This document shows positions 31,356-39,114 of a stretch of DNA of 39,114 bases, in pieces (position 1 is the first letter of the stretch; the number at the start of each line of letters is the position of its first letter). A model generated the notes under the pieces. The model saw only the letters and a program-made list of their open reading frames with translations. It made no database searches and was not told the origin of the DNA. Origin of the DNA: 66-474 sp040388785. GTDB taxonomy: Bacteria > Pseudomonadota > Gammaproteobacteria > Xanthomonadales > Rhodanobacteraceae. The stretch covers positions 1 through 39,114 of the forward strand of contig JAZKBD010000048.1 of the NCBI GenBank assembly GCA_040388785.1. The letters are read 5' to 3'. The translations under genes were made by a program, and so were the position numbers.

Positions 31356-34300
31356 TCAATGGAAGTCACGCGACGCGGTGTGCAGTTCGCCGAGCAAGTG
31401 GCTCAGGTCGTGCAGGTCACGCGCGATCAGGTGTCGCACGCCATCGACGTGCTCCCAGCGCCCGCGCACGGCCAGCAGGCGCGCGCCCAGCAACGCCTTG
31501 CGCCGGCGCAGCGCCACGTCCGGCCGCACCACGATGTTGAACATGCCGTGCTCGTCTTCCAGCGTCACGAAGATGATGCCCTTGGCGGTAGCCGGGCGCT
31601 GACGCTGGGTGACGATGCCGGCCGCGCGGACTTGCCGGCCGTGCGGCATGCTGCGCAGTTGGCTGGAATCGAGCACGCGCTGCTGTTGGAGCCGTTGGCG
31701 CAGCAGCGACAGCGGATGCGCCTGCAGCGTCAGGCCGGTTGCGCGGTAGTCCGACAGCACGTCCTCGCTCAGCAACGGTGCCGGCAAAGTCACTTCGTCT
31801 TCGTCGGGACTGCCGGGCAGCAACGGACGCGCCAGCTCGATGCCGGCCACTGCCCAGCGCGCGGCATGGCGATGACCGGCCAGCTTCTGCAATGCACCCG
31901 CCTCGGCCAGCACCCGGCGCGCCTTCTCGTCCAGGCCGGCGCGCTGGCACAAGTCGCGCACATCGTGGAAGGCTGCCTGCGCGCGCGCCGCGACAATCGC
32001 TCGTGCCATCGCCTTGGACAATCCCGCGACCTGCCGCAGGCCCAGGCGCAATGCAGGCTGGCCGCCGTCGTCCACACCGCGTCGTACATGGCCACCCTCC
32101 AGCGTGTTGTCCCAGTCGCTGCAGGTCACGTCGACCGGACGGACTTCCACCGGCCTGCGCTCGCCTGCACCGCGGCGCGCGTCCTGCACGATCTGGCTGG
32201 GCGAGTAGAAACCCATCGGCTGCGCATTGAGCAGCGCGCACGCGAACGCAGCCGGCTCGTGCCGTTTGAGCCAGCAACTGATGTAGACCAGCTTGGCGAA
32301 TGAGGCCGCGTGCGACTGCGGAAAGCCATAGGAACCGAAACCCTTGATCTGTTCGAAGATCTGATCGATGAATGCAGAGGAATAGCCCTTGCGCTCCATC
32401 AACTGGCGGATGCGCAGGCGATGCGGTTCCATGTCGCCGCCGCGTCCCCACGCCGCCATCGAGCGACGCAAGCCGTCGGCCTCCTCCGGCGAATAGCCGG
32501 CGTGGATCACCAGTTCCATCACCTGTTCCTGGAACAGCGGCACCCCGAGCGTGGGCTTGAGGATGTCTTCGATCTCTGGCGAGGGATACACCACCGGCTC
32601 CCTGCCTTGCCTGCGCCGCAGGTACGGATGCACCATGCCGCCCTGGATCGGACCGGGCCGCACGATCGCCACCTCGATCACCAAGTCGTAGAAGTCCTTT
32701 GGTTTCAGGCGCGGCAACATGCTCATCTGCGCGCGCGATTCGATCTGGAACACGCCGACGGTCTCGGCGGCCTGGATCATGGCGTAGGTCGCCGGATCGC
32801 CGGATGGCACCTGCGCCAGGCCCACGCGGTAACCGCGGTGGCGCTCGACCAGCTCGACGGCCTTGCGGATGCAGGTCAGCATGCCGAGCGCCAGGCAATC
32901 GACCTTCAGCAACCGCATCGTCTCCAGGTCGTCCTTGTCCCACTGGATGATGGTGCGATCAGGCATCGCGGCGTTCTCCACCGGCACCACGGTGGACAGC
33001 GGCGCATCGCTGATGACGAAGCCGCCGACGTGCTGCGACAGATGACGCGGATGGCCGAGCAACTGCGCGGTGATCGCCAGCACGCGCGCGATCAGCGGAT
33101 TGTCCGGATCGAAGCCGGCTTCGCGCAGGCGCTGCGCCATCGGCGCATCGCCGTTGCCCCAGCCGAAGCAATCGGCCAGCAATGCAATCTGGTCCGGCGG
33201 CAGGCCGAACGCCTTGGCCACATCGCGCACCGCGCTCTTGCCGCGGTAGCGGATCACGGTTGCGGCCAACGCTGCGCGTTCGCGGCCGTACTTGGTGTAG
33301 ACATATTGCAGCACCTCTTCACGGCGCTCGTGCTCGAAGTCCACGTCGATATCCGGCGGCTCGTTGCGCTCGCGCGACAGGAAGCGCGCCATCAGCAACC
33401 GGCTTTCGGCAGGATCGACCGCGGTGATGCCGAGCGCGAAACACACCGCCGAGTTGGCCGAGGAACCGCGCCCCTGGCACAGGATTTCGCGCGAGCGGGC
33501 GAAGCGCACGATGTCCTCGACGGTGAGGAAGAACGCCTCGTACTCGAGTTCCGCGATCAGCGCCAGTTCGTTTTCGATCTGCGCCGCGACCGCGGGCGGC
33601 ACGCCATCCGGCCAGCGTTCGCGCATTCCCGCCTCGGTCAAGGCGCGCAACCAGCTCGACGGCGTGTGGCCGGCGGGCACCAGCTCGGCCGGATAGGCGT
33701 AGCGCACCTCGTCCATCCGGAAACTGCAGCGGCGTGCCAGTTGCACGGCCGCATCGAGCAACGCGCGCGGATAAATGTTGCCCAGTGCGCGCCGCGTGCG
33801 CAGGTGGCGTTCGCCGTTGCGGAACAGGTGCGCGCCGCAATCCGCCAGCGACGTGTTGTGGTGGATCGCAGTCATGGTGTCCTGCAACACGCGCCGGCGG
33901 CGCACGTCCATGTGCACGTCGCCGGTGGCGACCGGCGTCATGCCCAACCGAGAGGCCAGCGCGAGCAACTGGCGCAGGCGCGCGGCATCGTCGCGTTCGC
34001 GGTGCAGTTCCACCGCGAGAGAAGTGCGCTCGCCCAGCAGCGCGCGCAACCATCGACCCTGCGCCTCATCGGGCTCGATCGACGGCAGCCACAGCGCGAA
34101 CAGACCGCATTCCGATGTTTCGCCCGCATGTGCAGCAAGGACACGCGCCACGTCCTCGCGCGTCAGCCGGTATTCGCCCTTGCGCGCAGCGCGGCGCGCG
34201 ACGGTGATCAGTTCGCACAGCCGGGTGTAGCCATCCTGGGTCTCGACCAGCAGCACGAAACGAAGACCGCAGGCGAGCGTGAATTCGCTGCCGACGATCA

Positions 34301-34610
34301 GCTTGAGCCCGATGGCGCGCGAAGCTTCCAGCCCGCGCACGATACCGGCCAGCGAGCACTCGTCGGTGATCGCCAGTGCCTCGTAGCCGCATTGCCTGGC
34401 GCGCAGGAACAGTTCTTCCGCACTGGCCGCGCCGCGCAGGAACGAGAAGTCCGACAGGCAATGCAATTCCGCGTAAGCCGGCAACTCGCCGGGCACACTT
34501 GCATCATTGGCTGCGCGACGGCCCAAGCGCTGCGCCACCGTCCATGCACGCGGCGGACGGGCGCCCGGCGTATCCGGCGGCAAGCCGTACACGAGATCGT
34601 CGCCACTCAC
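31356..34610 (-). CDS. dnaE2: Error-prone DNA polymerase DnaE2 (ImuC)
   Basis: The C-family polymerase of the mutasome, which with ImuA and ImuB performs mutagenic bypass after DNA damage. The 1084-residue protein begins with a PHP domain (YAELHCLSDFSFLRGAASAEEL). It has the catalytic acidic motif PPDIDVDFEHERREEVLQYV, the palm and finger region GRGSSANSAVCFALGI, GVFQIESRAQMSMLPRLKP and LGVPLFQEQVMELVI, and a C-terminal OB fold (GIIFVTLEDEHGMFNIVV). The GTG start at 34610 overlaps the imuB TGA (GTGA). The open frame extends 41 codons upstream into imuB, but those residues are not DnaE2-like. The length is typical of the family. Confidence 0.97.
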   Translation of the reverse strand: MSGDDLVYGLPPDTPGARPPRAWTVAQRLGRRAANDASVPGELPAYAELHCLSDFSFLRGAASAEELFLRARQCGYEALAITDECSLAGIVRGLEASRAIGLKLIVGSEFTLACGLRFVLLVETQDGYTRLCELITVARRAARKGEYRLTREDVARVLAAHAGETSECGLFALWLPSIEPDEAQGRWLRALLGERTSLAVELHRERDDAARLRQLLALASRLGMTPVATGDVHMDVRRRRVLQDTMTAIHHNTSLADCGAHLFRNGERHLRTRRALGNIYPRALLDAAVQLARRCSFRMDEVRYAYPAELVPAGHTPSSWLRALTEAGMRERWPDGVPPAVAAQIENELALIAELEYEAFFLTVEDIVRFARSREILCQGRGSSANSAVCFALGITAVDPAESRLLMARFLSRERNEPPDIDVDFEHERREEVLQYVYTKYGRERAALAATVIRYRGKSAVRDVAKAFGLPPDQIALLADCFGWGNGDAPMAQRLREAGFDPDNPLIARVLAITAQLLGHPRHLSQHVGGFVISDAPLSTVVPVENAAMPDRTIIQWDKDDLETMRLLKVDCLALGMLTCIRKAVELVERHRGYRVGLAQVPSGDPATYAMIQAAETVGVFQIESRAQMSMLPRLKPKDFYDLVIEVAIVRPGPIQGGMVHPYLRRRQGREPVVYPSPEIEDILKPTLGVPLFQEQVMELVIHAGYSPEEADGLRRSMAAWGRGGDMEPHRLRIRQLMERKGYSSAFIDQIFEQIKGFGSYGFPQSHAASFAKLVYISCWLKRHEPAAFACALLNAQPMGFYSPSQIVQDARRGAGERRPVEVRPVDVTCSDWDNTLEGGHVRRGVDDGGQPALRLGLRQVAGLSKAMARAIVAARAQAAFHDVRDLCQRAGLDEKARRVLAEAGALQKLAGHRHAARWAVAGIELARPLLPGSPDEDEVTLPAPLLSEDVLSDYRATGLTLQAHPLSLLRQRLQQQRVLDSSQLRSMPHGRQVRAAGIVTQRQRPATAKGIIFVTLEDEHGMFNIVVRPDVALRRRKALLGARLLAVRGRWEHVDGVRHLIARDLHDLSHLLGELHTASRDFH

Positions 34611-36022
34611 GCGAACCACCCGTGCAGCATCCAGCCGCCCTGCTCGCCCGGCGGCGCGAACGCCCAGGCTTTCTGTCCCTGCGAGGTTTCGAGGACGTAG
34701 TAGTCGCGCCGCGCTTCGCCGCCGTCCCACCAACCGCTTTCCAGCCGTTCCGGACCCGACACGATGCGCAGGTGTGGATCACGCAGCGGAATGGGTTTCG
34801 ACAGCAGCCACAACGGCCGCGGCGGACGGATCGGCGCCCGGTCGATGTGCGCGTTTTCTTCCGCGCGCCGCCACGCGCGCTCCGGGCGCGGATCGCAGGT
34901 CGGCGCGATCCGGTACACCGCCGTGTCGCCGAGGCGGGCGCGCAGGCGTTCGCGCAGTTGCGGCCACGGCAGCGACTGCTGCATGCGCACATCGAAGAGA
35001 TCCCGCGTCGCCGGCACGAACGGCGGCAGTTCCCGCGCCAGCAGCCGCAGCGCCACCACGGGCCGGTCGAGTTGCACCCGTTCCAGCCGGCTGCGGGTCA
35101 GCTCGAACAGCATCGACGGCTCGCGCTCGGGCGCGAGCAGGCCGACCTCCACGTCGGTATGTGCCGCCTCGTGTTCCAGCCGCAGCACGAAGCGCTGCAC
35201 GCCGCCATCGCGGATCGACAGGCTGGTGCACAGGTCGCCGATCATCCGGCGCAGCGGGAACAGCAGCGCGGTGTGGCTTTCCACCTCGCACTCCAGTTCG
35301 ATCCGGCTATCGAAGTGGTCGGGTGGCGCGTAGTACGCCAGCGGATCGTCCGCGCTGCCATACAGCCGATCGAGATGTTCGAGCAGCGGCAGACCGAAAC
35401 GGCGGCGCACGCTGTCCGTCGGCAGCGCACGCACGGCGCGCAGATCGCGGATACCCATGCGATGCAGCCGCTCGCCCGCGGCGTCGGGCAACAGCGCACG
35501 ACGCACTGGCACGCGATCCAGCAATTCGTGCATCGCAGCGGGATGATCGACCGCCAATCCATCGCGAAGCCCCGCCAACACGCGCGCGGCGCGCGGCGTC
35601 GGCGCCATCGCGATGCGATGCGTGAATCCCAGCGCGGCGAGTTCCTCGCGCAGGCGCGCCTCGATCCGCGGCCACGGCCCGAGCAGACCGAAACTCGCGC
35701 GCACCTCCAGCACGATGCAATCCGGCCACTGCGCACTGACCAGCGAACTGTGGCGATACGCCCACGCGGCGAGGAACCGCTGCCAGTGCACCTCGGCCTG
35801 CGGGTTGTAATCGATCATCGCGAAATCGGGCAACAACGCGTGCGCAGCGGTGAGGCGCATGCCTGCGCGCAAGCCTGCCGCCGCGGCGGCAGCATTGACT
35901 GCATGCAGCGTGCGCAACTGCGCGGATCCGCCGACCAGCGCCAGCGGCGCGGCAGGATCAGGCAAACGGCGGAGGACGGCGTCCAGCGCCAACTGCGGCA
36001 GCAGTATGCAGGCCCACAACAT
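34607..36022 (-). CDS. imuB: Inactive Y-family polymerase-like protein ImuB
   Basis: ImuB is the non-catalytic hub of the mutasome and links DnaE2 to the sliding clamp. The 471-residue protein has the Y-family fold but lacks the catalytic acids: motif I is MLWACILLPQLALDAV instead of a DxDxFFxxVE type, and the SLDE motif is replaced by DCIVLEVRASFGLLG. The palm and little-finger regions are recognisable, with RDLRAVRALPTDSVRRRFG. A possible beta-clamp contact is QQSLPW (in the VRMQQSLPWPQL segment). It starts nine bases after the imuA stop and overlaps dnaE2 by four bases, so the operon is tightly coupled. Confidence 0.94.
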   Translation of the reverse strand: MLWACILLPQLALDAVLRRLPDPAAPLALVGGSAQLRTLHAVNAAAAAAGLRAGMRLTAAHALLPDFAMIDYNPQAEVHWQRFLAAWAYRHSSLVSAQWPDCIVLEVRASFGLLGPWPRIEARLREELAALGFTHRIAMAPTPRAARVLAGLRDGLAVDHPAAMHELLDRVPVRRALLPDAAGERLHRMGIRDLRAVRALPTDSVRRRFGLPLLEHLDRLYGSADDPLAYYAPPDHFDSRIELECEVESHTALLFPLRRMIGDLCTSLSIRDGGVQRFVLRLEHEAAHTDVEVGLLAPEREPSMLFELTRSRLERVQLDRPVVALRLLARELPPFVPATRDLFDVRMQQSLPWPQLRERLRARLGDTAVYRIAPTCDPRPERAWRRAEENAHIDRAPIRPPRPLWLLSKPIPLRDPHLRIVSGPERLESGWWDGGEARRDYYVLETSQGQKAWAFAPPGEQGGWMLHGWFA

Positions 36023-36031
36023 GCGCGCGCC

Positions 36032-36658
36032 TCACCATGTCCCCGGCGCGAACGCCTGCGTTGGCACCGGGCCGCCGCGACACTTGCGCACGTGCCATGC
36101 GCCGACGCCCTGTTCGTCGCGGCCGTATTCCAGGCGCAGCGACGCAGGTGATGGACTGCCCGCGTGCACGCGATCGCGCAGCGCGAAACCCAGGCAGGCG
36201 CCGCTGTCAGCCGCCACCTGCAAGCGCCGCAGCGCGGAAGCGTCGGCTTGTTGCGGCCAGCCGACCGCCGCCGCGCAGGCGCCGCTGCGCAGGCATTGCT
36301 CGAACGCCCACAGCGCATCGCGCGGCGCCGCATCGATCATTTCCAGGTGCATCAGGTCCACGCCGGCCGCCTGCCATGCCGGTGCATAAGGCAGGTACGG
36401 CGGCGCGACCAACGCGACCGTGGCGCCGGCCTGGGTGAAGCGCGCCAGCGCAGGCACGAGCAACGACAGTTCGCCGACGCCATCGGCCGGCAACAACAAC
36501 TCGGTGAGCGCGCGGCGCGGCCAGCCGCGCTGCGGCAGCAGCGCATCGAGACCCGCGTAACCGGTCGGTTCGCCCTCCACGCCGAGGGCTGCGGCGCGGC
36601 CCGCGTGCCACAAGGTCTGCGTGGCCAGCAGCGATTCGAGTGCGACGACGGCGGCCAT
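36032..36658 (-). CDS. imuA: Mutasome accessory protein ImuA
   Basis: ImuA is the RecA/SulA-like member of the mutasome. The 208-residue protein includes LWHAGRAAALGVEGEPTGYAGLDALLPQRGWPRRALTELLLP, the family start. This is followed by LALFTQAG-type RecA-fold strands (ATVALVAPPYLPYAPAWQAAGVD) and a WAFEQCLRSGACAAAVGWP block. The nucleotide-binding loop is degenerate (LLLPADGVGE), as in other ImuA proteins. The ATG at 36658 lies one base behind the lexA TGA (TGACATG). The C-terminus ends in FAPGTW after a Gly/Cys-rich HVRKCRGG stretch. Confidence 0.92.
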   Translation of the reverse strand: MAAVVALESLLATQTLWHAGRAAALGVEGEPTGYAGLDALLPQRGWPRRALTELLLPADGVGELSLLVPALARFTQAGATVALVAPPYLPYAPAWQAAGVDLMHLEMIDAAPRDALWAFEQCLRSGACAAAVGWPQQADASALRRLQVAADSGACLGFALRDRVHAGSPSPASLRLEYGRDEQGVGAWHVRKCRGGPVPTQAFAPGTW

Positions 36659-36659
36659 G

Positions 36660-37271
36660 TCAGTCCCGGCGCACGAGGCCGCAGTAGATGCCTTCGATCG
36701 CGAAGTCCTGGCCACGCGAAACCACGATCGGCGCATACGCCGGATTGCGCGGCAGCAACCGGATCTGGTCGCGCCCGCGCTGCAGGCGCTTGATCGTCAT
36801 CTCGCCATCGACGCGGGCGACGACGATCTGGCCGTTGCGGGCTTCCGGCGTGCGCTGCACGCCCACCAGATCGCCATCGAGAATGCCCTCCTCGATCATC
36901 GAGTCGCCCTGGACCCTGAGCAGGTAATCCGGTCGCCGCGCGAACAGGCGTCCGTCCAGCCAGAGTTCCTGATCTTGGCGAAGGTCCGGCTCGATCGGGG
37001 CACCGGCCGCGACACGGCCCAGCACCGACAGCGCCATCAAGTTTGGCCGCCTGGCGCCGGGCAAACGGATGCCCCGTTTCTGGTTCGGAGCCAATTCGAT
37101 CAGGCCGGCCTCGGCCAGCGCCAGCACGTGCTTCTGCGCGGCATTGCGCGAAGCGAATCCGAACGCGTCGGCGATCTCCGCCAGGCTGGGCGGCTGCCCG
37201 GCCGCGATCCGGCGCCGGATGAAGGCGAGGATCTGGTTGCGCTTGGAAGACTCGACGGGCATGGTGTACAT
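36660..37271 (-). CDS. lexA: LexA repressor (LexA2 type)
   Basis: A 203-residue SOS repressor controlling its own mutasome operon. The N-terminal winged helix (RNQILAFIRRRIAAGQPPSLAEIADAFGFASRNAAQKHV) is followed by the self-cleavage site Ala89-Gly90 in GRVAAGAP and the catalytic dyad Ser124 (GDSM) and Lys161 (GEMTIKRL). I chose the ATG at 37271 because AAGG lies seven bases upstream. The second ATG at 37262 would leave that site 16 bases away. The operator at 37263-37280 overlaps this start and the ribosome binding site. In Xanthomonadales a separate lexA1 normally controls the main SOS regulon; here the cassette form suggests lexA2. One base separates it from imuA. Confidence 0.96.
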   Translation of the reverse strand: MYTMPVESSKRNQILAFIRRRIAAGQPPSLAEIADAFGFASRNAAQKHVLALAEAGLIELAPNQKRGIRLPGARRPNLMALSVLGRVAAGAPIEPDLRQDQELWLDGRLFARRPDYLLRVQGDSMIEEGILDGDLVGVQRTPEARNGQIVVARVDGEMTIKRLQRGRDQIRLLPRNPAYAPIVVSRGQDFAIEGIYCGLVRRD

Positions 37272-37280
37272 TTGTACACC
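37263..37280. promoter_or_regulatory. LexA2-type operator over the lexA start
   Basis: GGTGTACATTTGTACACC is a perfect palindrome (8-base arms, TT centre) containing TGTAC-N4-GTACA, the form reported for LexA2 proteins of Xanthomonas and Pseudomonas. It covers the lexA ribosome binding site and start codon, so bound LexA would block the operon. Confidence 0.88.
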
Positions 37281-37324
37281 TTATCGGACCGGAATGCGAG
37301 TGTCCCGCAGGCGGATCAAAGCGA

Positions 37325-37346
37325 AGGCCGGCATCGCTGCCGGCCT
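37325..37346 (-). terminator. Hairpin terminator of the DUF3761 gene
   Basis: On the minus strand AGGCCGGCA and TGCCGGCCT form a perfect 9-bp stem around GCGA, followed by TCGCTTTG. It lies between the end of the DUF3761 gene and the lexA promoter. The T run is short. Confidence 0.6.
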
Positions 37347-37382
37347 CCTTGTCATTCAACGGCTTGGCGAAATGATTTCAGC

Positions 37383-38093
37383 TCAACCCGAGCACGCCTT
37401 GCCGTGATCGGCGTGATAGCCCTGCGATTTGGCTTGCGTCTCGGTCATGTATTCGCCGTGCTTGGTGGTGCCGTACCACTTCGTGCCCTGGCAATGATAG
37501 GTCTTGCTTTCGCTGTTGACCCAGACCTTGCCGGCGCCGCCGCCCGGCGTGGGCGAGCCCATCGAACCACCGGTGGATGCGGTGCGCGTGGCGGTGCGAT
37601 GCGAAACCGGCATCGGAGCGGCCGGTGCATTGTTCGCGGGTGCGGCAGCGGGTGTTGGCGCCGCGGCAGCCGCGGGTGCAGCAGCTGCTTCATCGCCCCA
37701 GTCCTTGACGCCCTTGTGCCCGCGGCATGCGCCGCGCTTGGATTTGCCGGACCATGACGTGCCGTCCTTGCAGGTTGCGCTCAATGTCGCCGCCGCGGCA
37801 GGCGCAGCGTTGGCGGCCGGTGTCGCTGCGTCGGTCTTCTTCGCACTGCGCGAATGCGTGGTCTCTGCCACCGGCTCGGCGGCCGCGCTGGATGCCGCCT
37901 CGCTGTTCCAGCTCTTGACGCCCTTGTGCCCGCGGCAGGCGCCGCGCTTGCTGGCTCCCGTCCACGCCGTTCCGTCCTTGCAGGTCGCGCTGTAACCACC
38001 GTCGCTTGCCGCGAATGCGGACGGCGCCACCATCAGCAAGCCCATCAATACCAGAACCGAAAATGCCAACCCCTTGATGCCATGCGTCTTCAT
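37383..38093 (-). CDS. Exported low-complexity protein with two DUF3761-type repeats
   Basis: A 236-residue exported protein. The signal peptide ends after SAFA (near residue 28). Two 28-residue copies of SATCKDGTxWxGxSKRGACRGHKGVKxW occupy 35-62 and 105-132, exactly 70 residues apart, each with two Cys (a likely disulfide). Ala/Pro-rich linkers join them to each other and to a C-terminal module (190-234), WVNSESKTYHCQGTKWYGTTKHGEYMTE...GYHADHGKACSG, itself with a Cys pair. These are DUF3761 and related domains of unknown function; the linkers resemble those of cell-wall or surface proteins. AAGGGAG precedes the ATG. Confidence 0.85.
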   Translation of the reverse strand: MKTHGIKGLAFSVLVLMGLLMVAPSAFAASDGGYSATCKDGTAWTGASKRGACRGHKGVKSWNSEAASSAAAEPVAETTHSRSAKKTDAATPAANAAPAAAATLSATCKDGTSWSGKSKRGACRGHKGVKDWGDEAAAAPAAAAAPTPAAAPANNAPAAPMPVSHRTATRTASTGGSMGSPTPGGGAGKVWVNSESKTYHCQGTKWYGTTKHGEYMTETQAKSQGYHADHGKACSG

Positions 38094-38188
38094 CGTTGTC
38101 TCCCTTTTCCGATGCAGCAACACGCCGCAGACAGGCGGCGACCATGGATGCGTGCTGATCATAATCCCGCCGCGGGCGCATGGCTGGA

Positions 38189-39114
38189 TCAGGGTGGCGG
38201 CTGCGGTTCCTGCTCGATCAGGTCGCGCAACGCGGCCTGCATGCGCGCGTGCACCCGCACGAGCGCGCCCCACAGGAACCACACCGTGAACGCGCCGATC
38301 GCCAGCAACGCAATCAGCACGCCGCGCGGCGGCAGGATGCTGCTGCCCAGCGCGCTTACCAGCAACGCCATGCCGGCCAATGCGCCGAGCGGCACCAGCT
38401 TGCCGAACACCCGCCGCAATCCGGCCGTGCGCACGCCGTGGATCTGTTCGCTGATGCCGAGTTCGGCCAGCAACATGCCCAGTGCGTCCGCCTTGCGGTA
38501 CACCGCGATCAGCATCGGCAGCGACACGAACAACGCGATCGCCCACACCAGCGAACGGCGCGCGACATCCGGCAACGGTACGGACGGCCACCAGCGCGGC
38601 AGCATCGCGCTGATGAAGGCGCAGATGCCGAACACGGCGCACACCAGTACCAGGTTCACCGCGATGTGCCACAACAGGCGGCGCAGCATCTTCGCCAGCA
38701 TCACATCGTCGCGAGCACGCGCCGTGCCGTTGATCCACTCGTGGTAGCCGCGCGCGATCGCGCGCAAGGACGTCGGAGCCATGCGCCTGAACCCGGTGAG
38801 GATGACGGGTTCGGCCTGCAGCAACAGCGGCGACACCAGCATGCACGCGACCGCCGCCGTGACCGTCAACGGATACAGGAATTTCCCCACCGCGCCCGCG
38901 GCGATTCCGAGCGAGGCGATCACGAACGAGAACTCGCCGATCTGCGCCATCGTCAGGCCGGTGCGCAACGCATCGTGCGCGTTGCGCCCCGCGCAAACGA
39001 ATGCGCCCGCGCCGCAGGCCAGCGTCTTGCCGACGATCACGGCCAGCGCCAGGCCCAACGCGGGCCACAGCCACGGCAGCATTTCCGAGGGATCGAGCAG
39101 CAAGCCGATGGCCA
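38189..39114 (-). CDS. Kef/CPA2-type cation:proton antiporter, partial
   Basis: The C-terminal part (about 308 residues) of a monovalent cation:proton antiporter; its N-terminus lies beyond the window edge. AIGLLLDPSEMLPWLWPALGLALAVIVGKTL and GLTMAQIGEFSFVIASLGI are classic CPA2/KefB segments. At least seven membrane helices are visible. There is no TrkA-N (RCK) domain; the end is a short soluble tail EQEPQPPP after an extra helix group, with a charged loop YRKADALGMLLAELGISEQIHG between them. It probably exchanges K+ or Na+ for H+; the ion is not determinable. Confidence 0.88.
   Translation of the reverse strand, partial: AIGLLLDPSEMLPWLWPALGLALAVIVGKTLACGAGAFVCAGRNAHDALRTGLTMAQIGEFSFVIASLGIAAGAVGKFLYPLTVTAAVACMLVSPLLLQAEPVILTGFRRMAPTSLRAIARGYHEWINGTARARDDVMLAKMLRRLLWHIAVNLVLVCAVFGICAFISAMLPRWWPSVPLPDVARRSLVWAIALFVSLPMLIAVYRKADALGMLLAELGISEQIHGVRTAGLRRVFGKLVPLGALAGMALLVSALGSSILPPRGVLIALLAIGAFTVWFLWGALVRVHARMQAALRDLIEQEPQPPP

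Noticed and set aside
32310..34700. 796-codon open frame opposite dnaE2
   Set aside because: A Gln/Arg/His-rich shadow of a strongly conserved gene.
1..39114. A CRISPR array, defence island or prophage
   Set aside because: No regular repeat-spacer pattern, no Cas, restriction, integrase or phage structural gene was seen.

Overview
The window is GC-rich proteobacterial chromosome. Gene content and order point to the gammaproteobacterial order Xanthomonadales (Lysobacterales), probably the Rhodanobacteraceae. Evidence includes the hrcA-grpE-dnaK-dnaJ block next to dapB and carA-carB-greA, the fur/bamE/rnfH-ratA/smpB/tmRNA neighbourhood, a lexA2-type lexA-imuA-imuB-dnaE2 cassette with a TGTAC-N4-GTACA operator, and a Fur lacking the CxxC pair. 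The genus is an inference. Most of the window is core housekeeping DNA. Accessory material sits mainly at 13.4-18.4 kb, with smaller insertions elsewhere. Three runs of ten Ns (11062, 12819, 25465) are scaffold joints, and the flanking sequence suggests none of them hides real coding sequence.

Layout. 0.1-2.9 kb: a small membrane protein, an NADPH-dependent FMN reductase, a methyltransferase fold with a signal peptide, and a cytoplasmic O-methyltransferase. 2.9-12.5 kb (minus): carA-carB-greA, an ABC-F ATPase, a COG4255-type protein and recJ, most joined by 1- or 4-base overlaps. The ABC-F gene carries an in-frame palindromic repeat of about 50 codons. 12.7-18.4 kb (plus): a 2OG-Fe(II) oxygenase, then five consecutive exported proteins (unknown, dihaem cytochrome c, alpha/beta hydrolase, beta-propeller, NTF2-like) behind a perfect CRP/Clp-type site. 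This block separates dapB from carA.

18.4-24.9 kb (minus): dapB, a REP-like element, dnaJ, a TMEM175-type channel gene coupled to dnaJ, dnaK, grpE and hrcA. Sigma-32-like promoters precede grpE and dnaK, and two strong hairpins follow dnaK. 25.1-31.4 kb: recN, fur, bamE, rnfH-ratA, smpB, a sulfotransferase, tmRNA (ssrA) with its terminator, and an AlkB-like dioxygenase. 31.4-37.3 kb (minus): the SOS mutagenesis operon lexA-imuA-imuB-dnaE2, with the AlkB-like gene appended at its end. 37.4-39.1 kb (minus): an exported DUF3761 repeat protein and the 3' part of a Kef/CPA2-type antiporter that runs off the window.

Functionally the window combines pyrimidine/arginine precursor and lysine synthesis (carAB, dapB), transcript-cleavage and ribosome rescue (greA, smpB, ssrA, perhaps the ABC-F protein), heat-shock folding, and DNA repair (recJ, recN, the imuAB-dnaE2 mutasome, AlkB). 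The least explained parts are the exported five-gene block and the channel gene inside the dnaK-dnaJ operon. No CRISPR array, IS element, tRNA or rRNA gene was seen.
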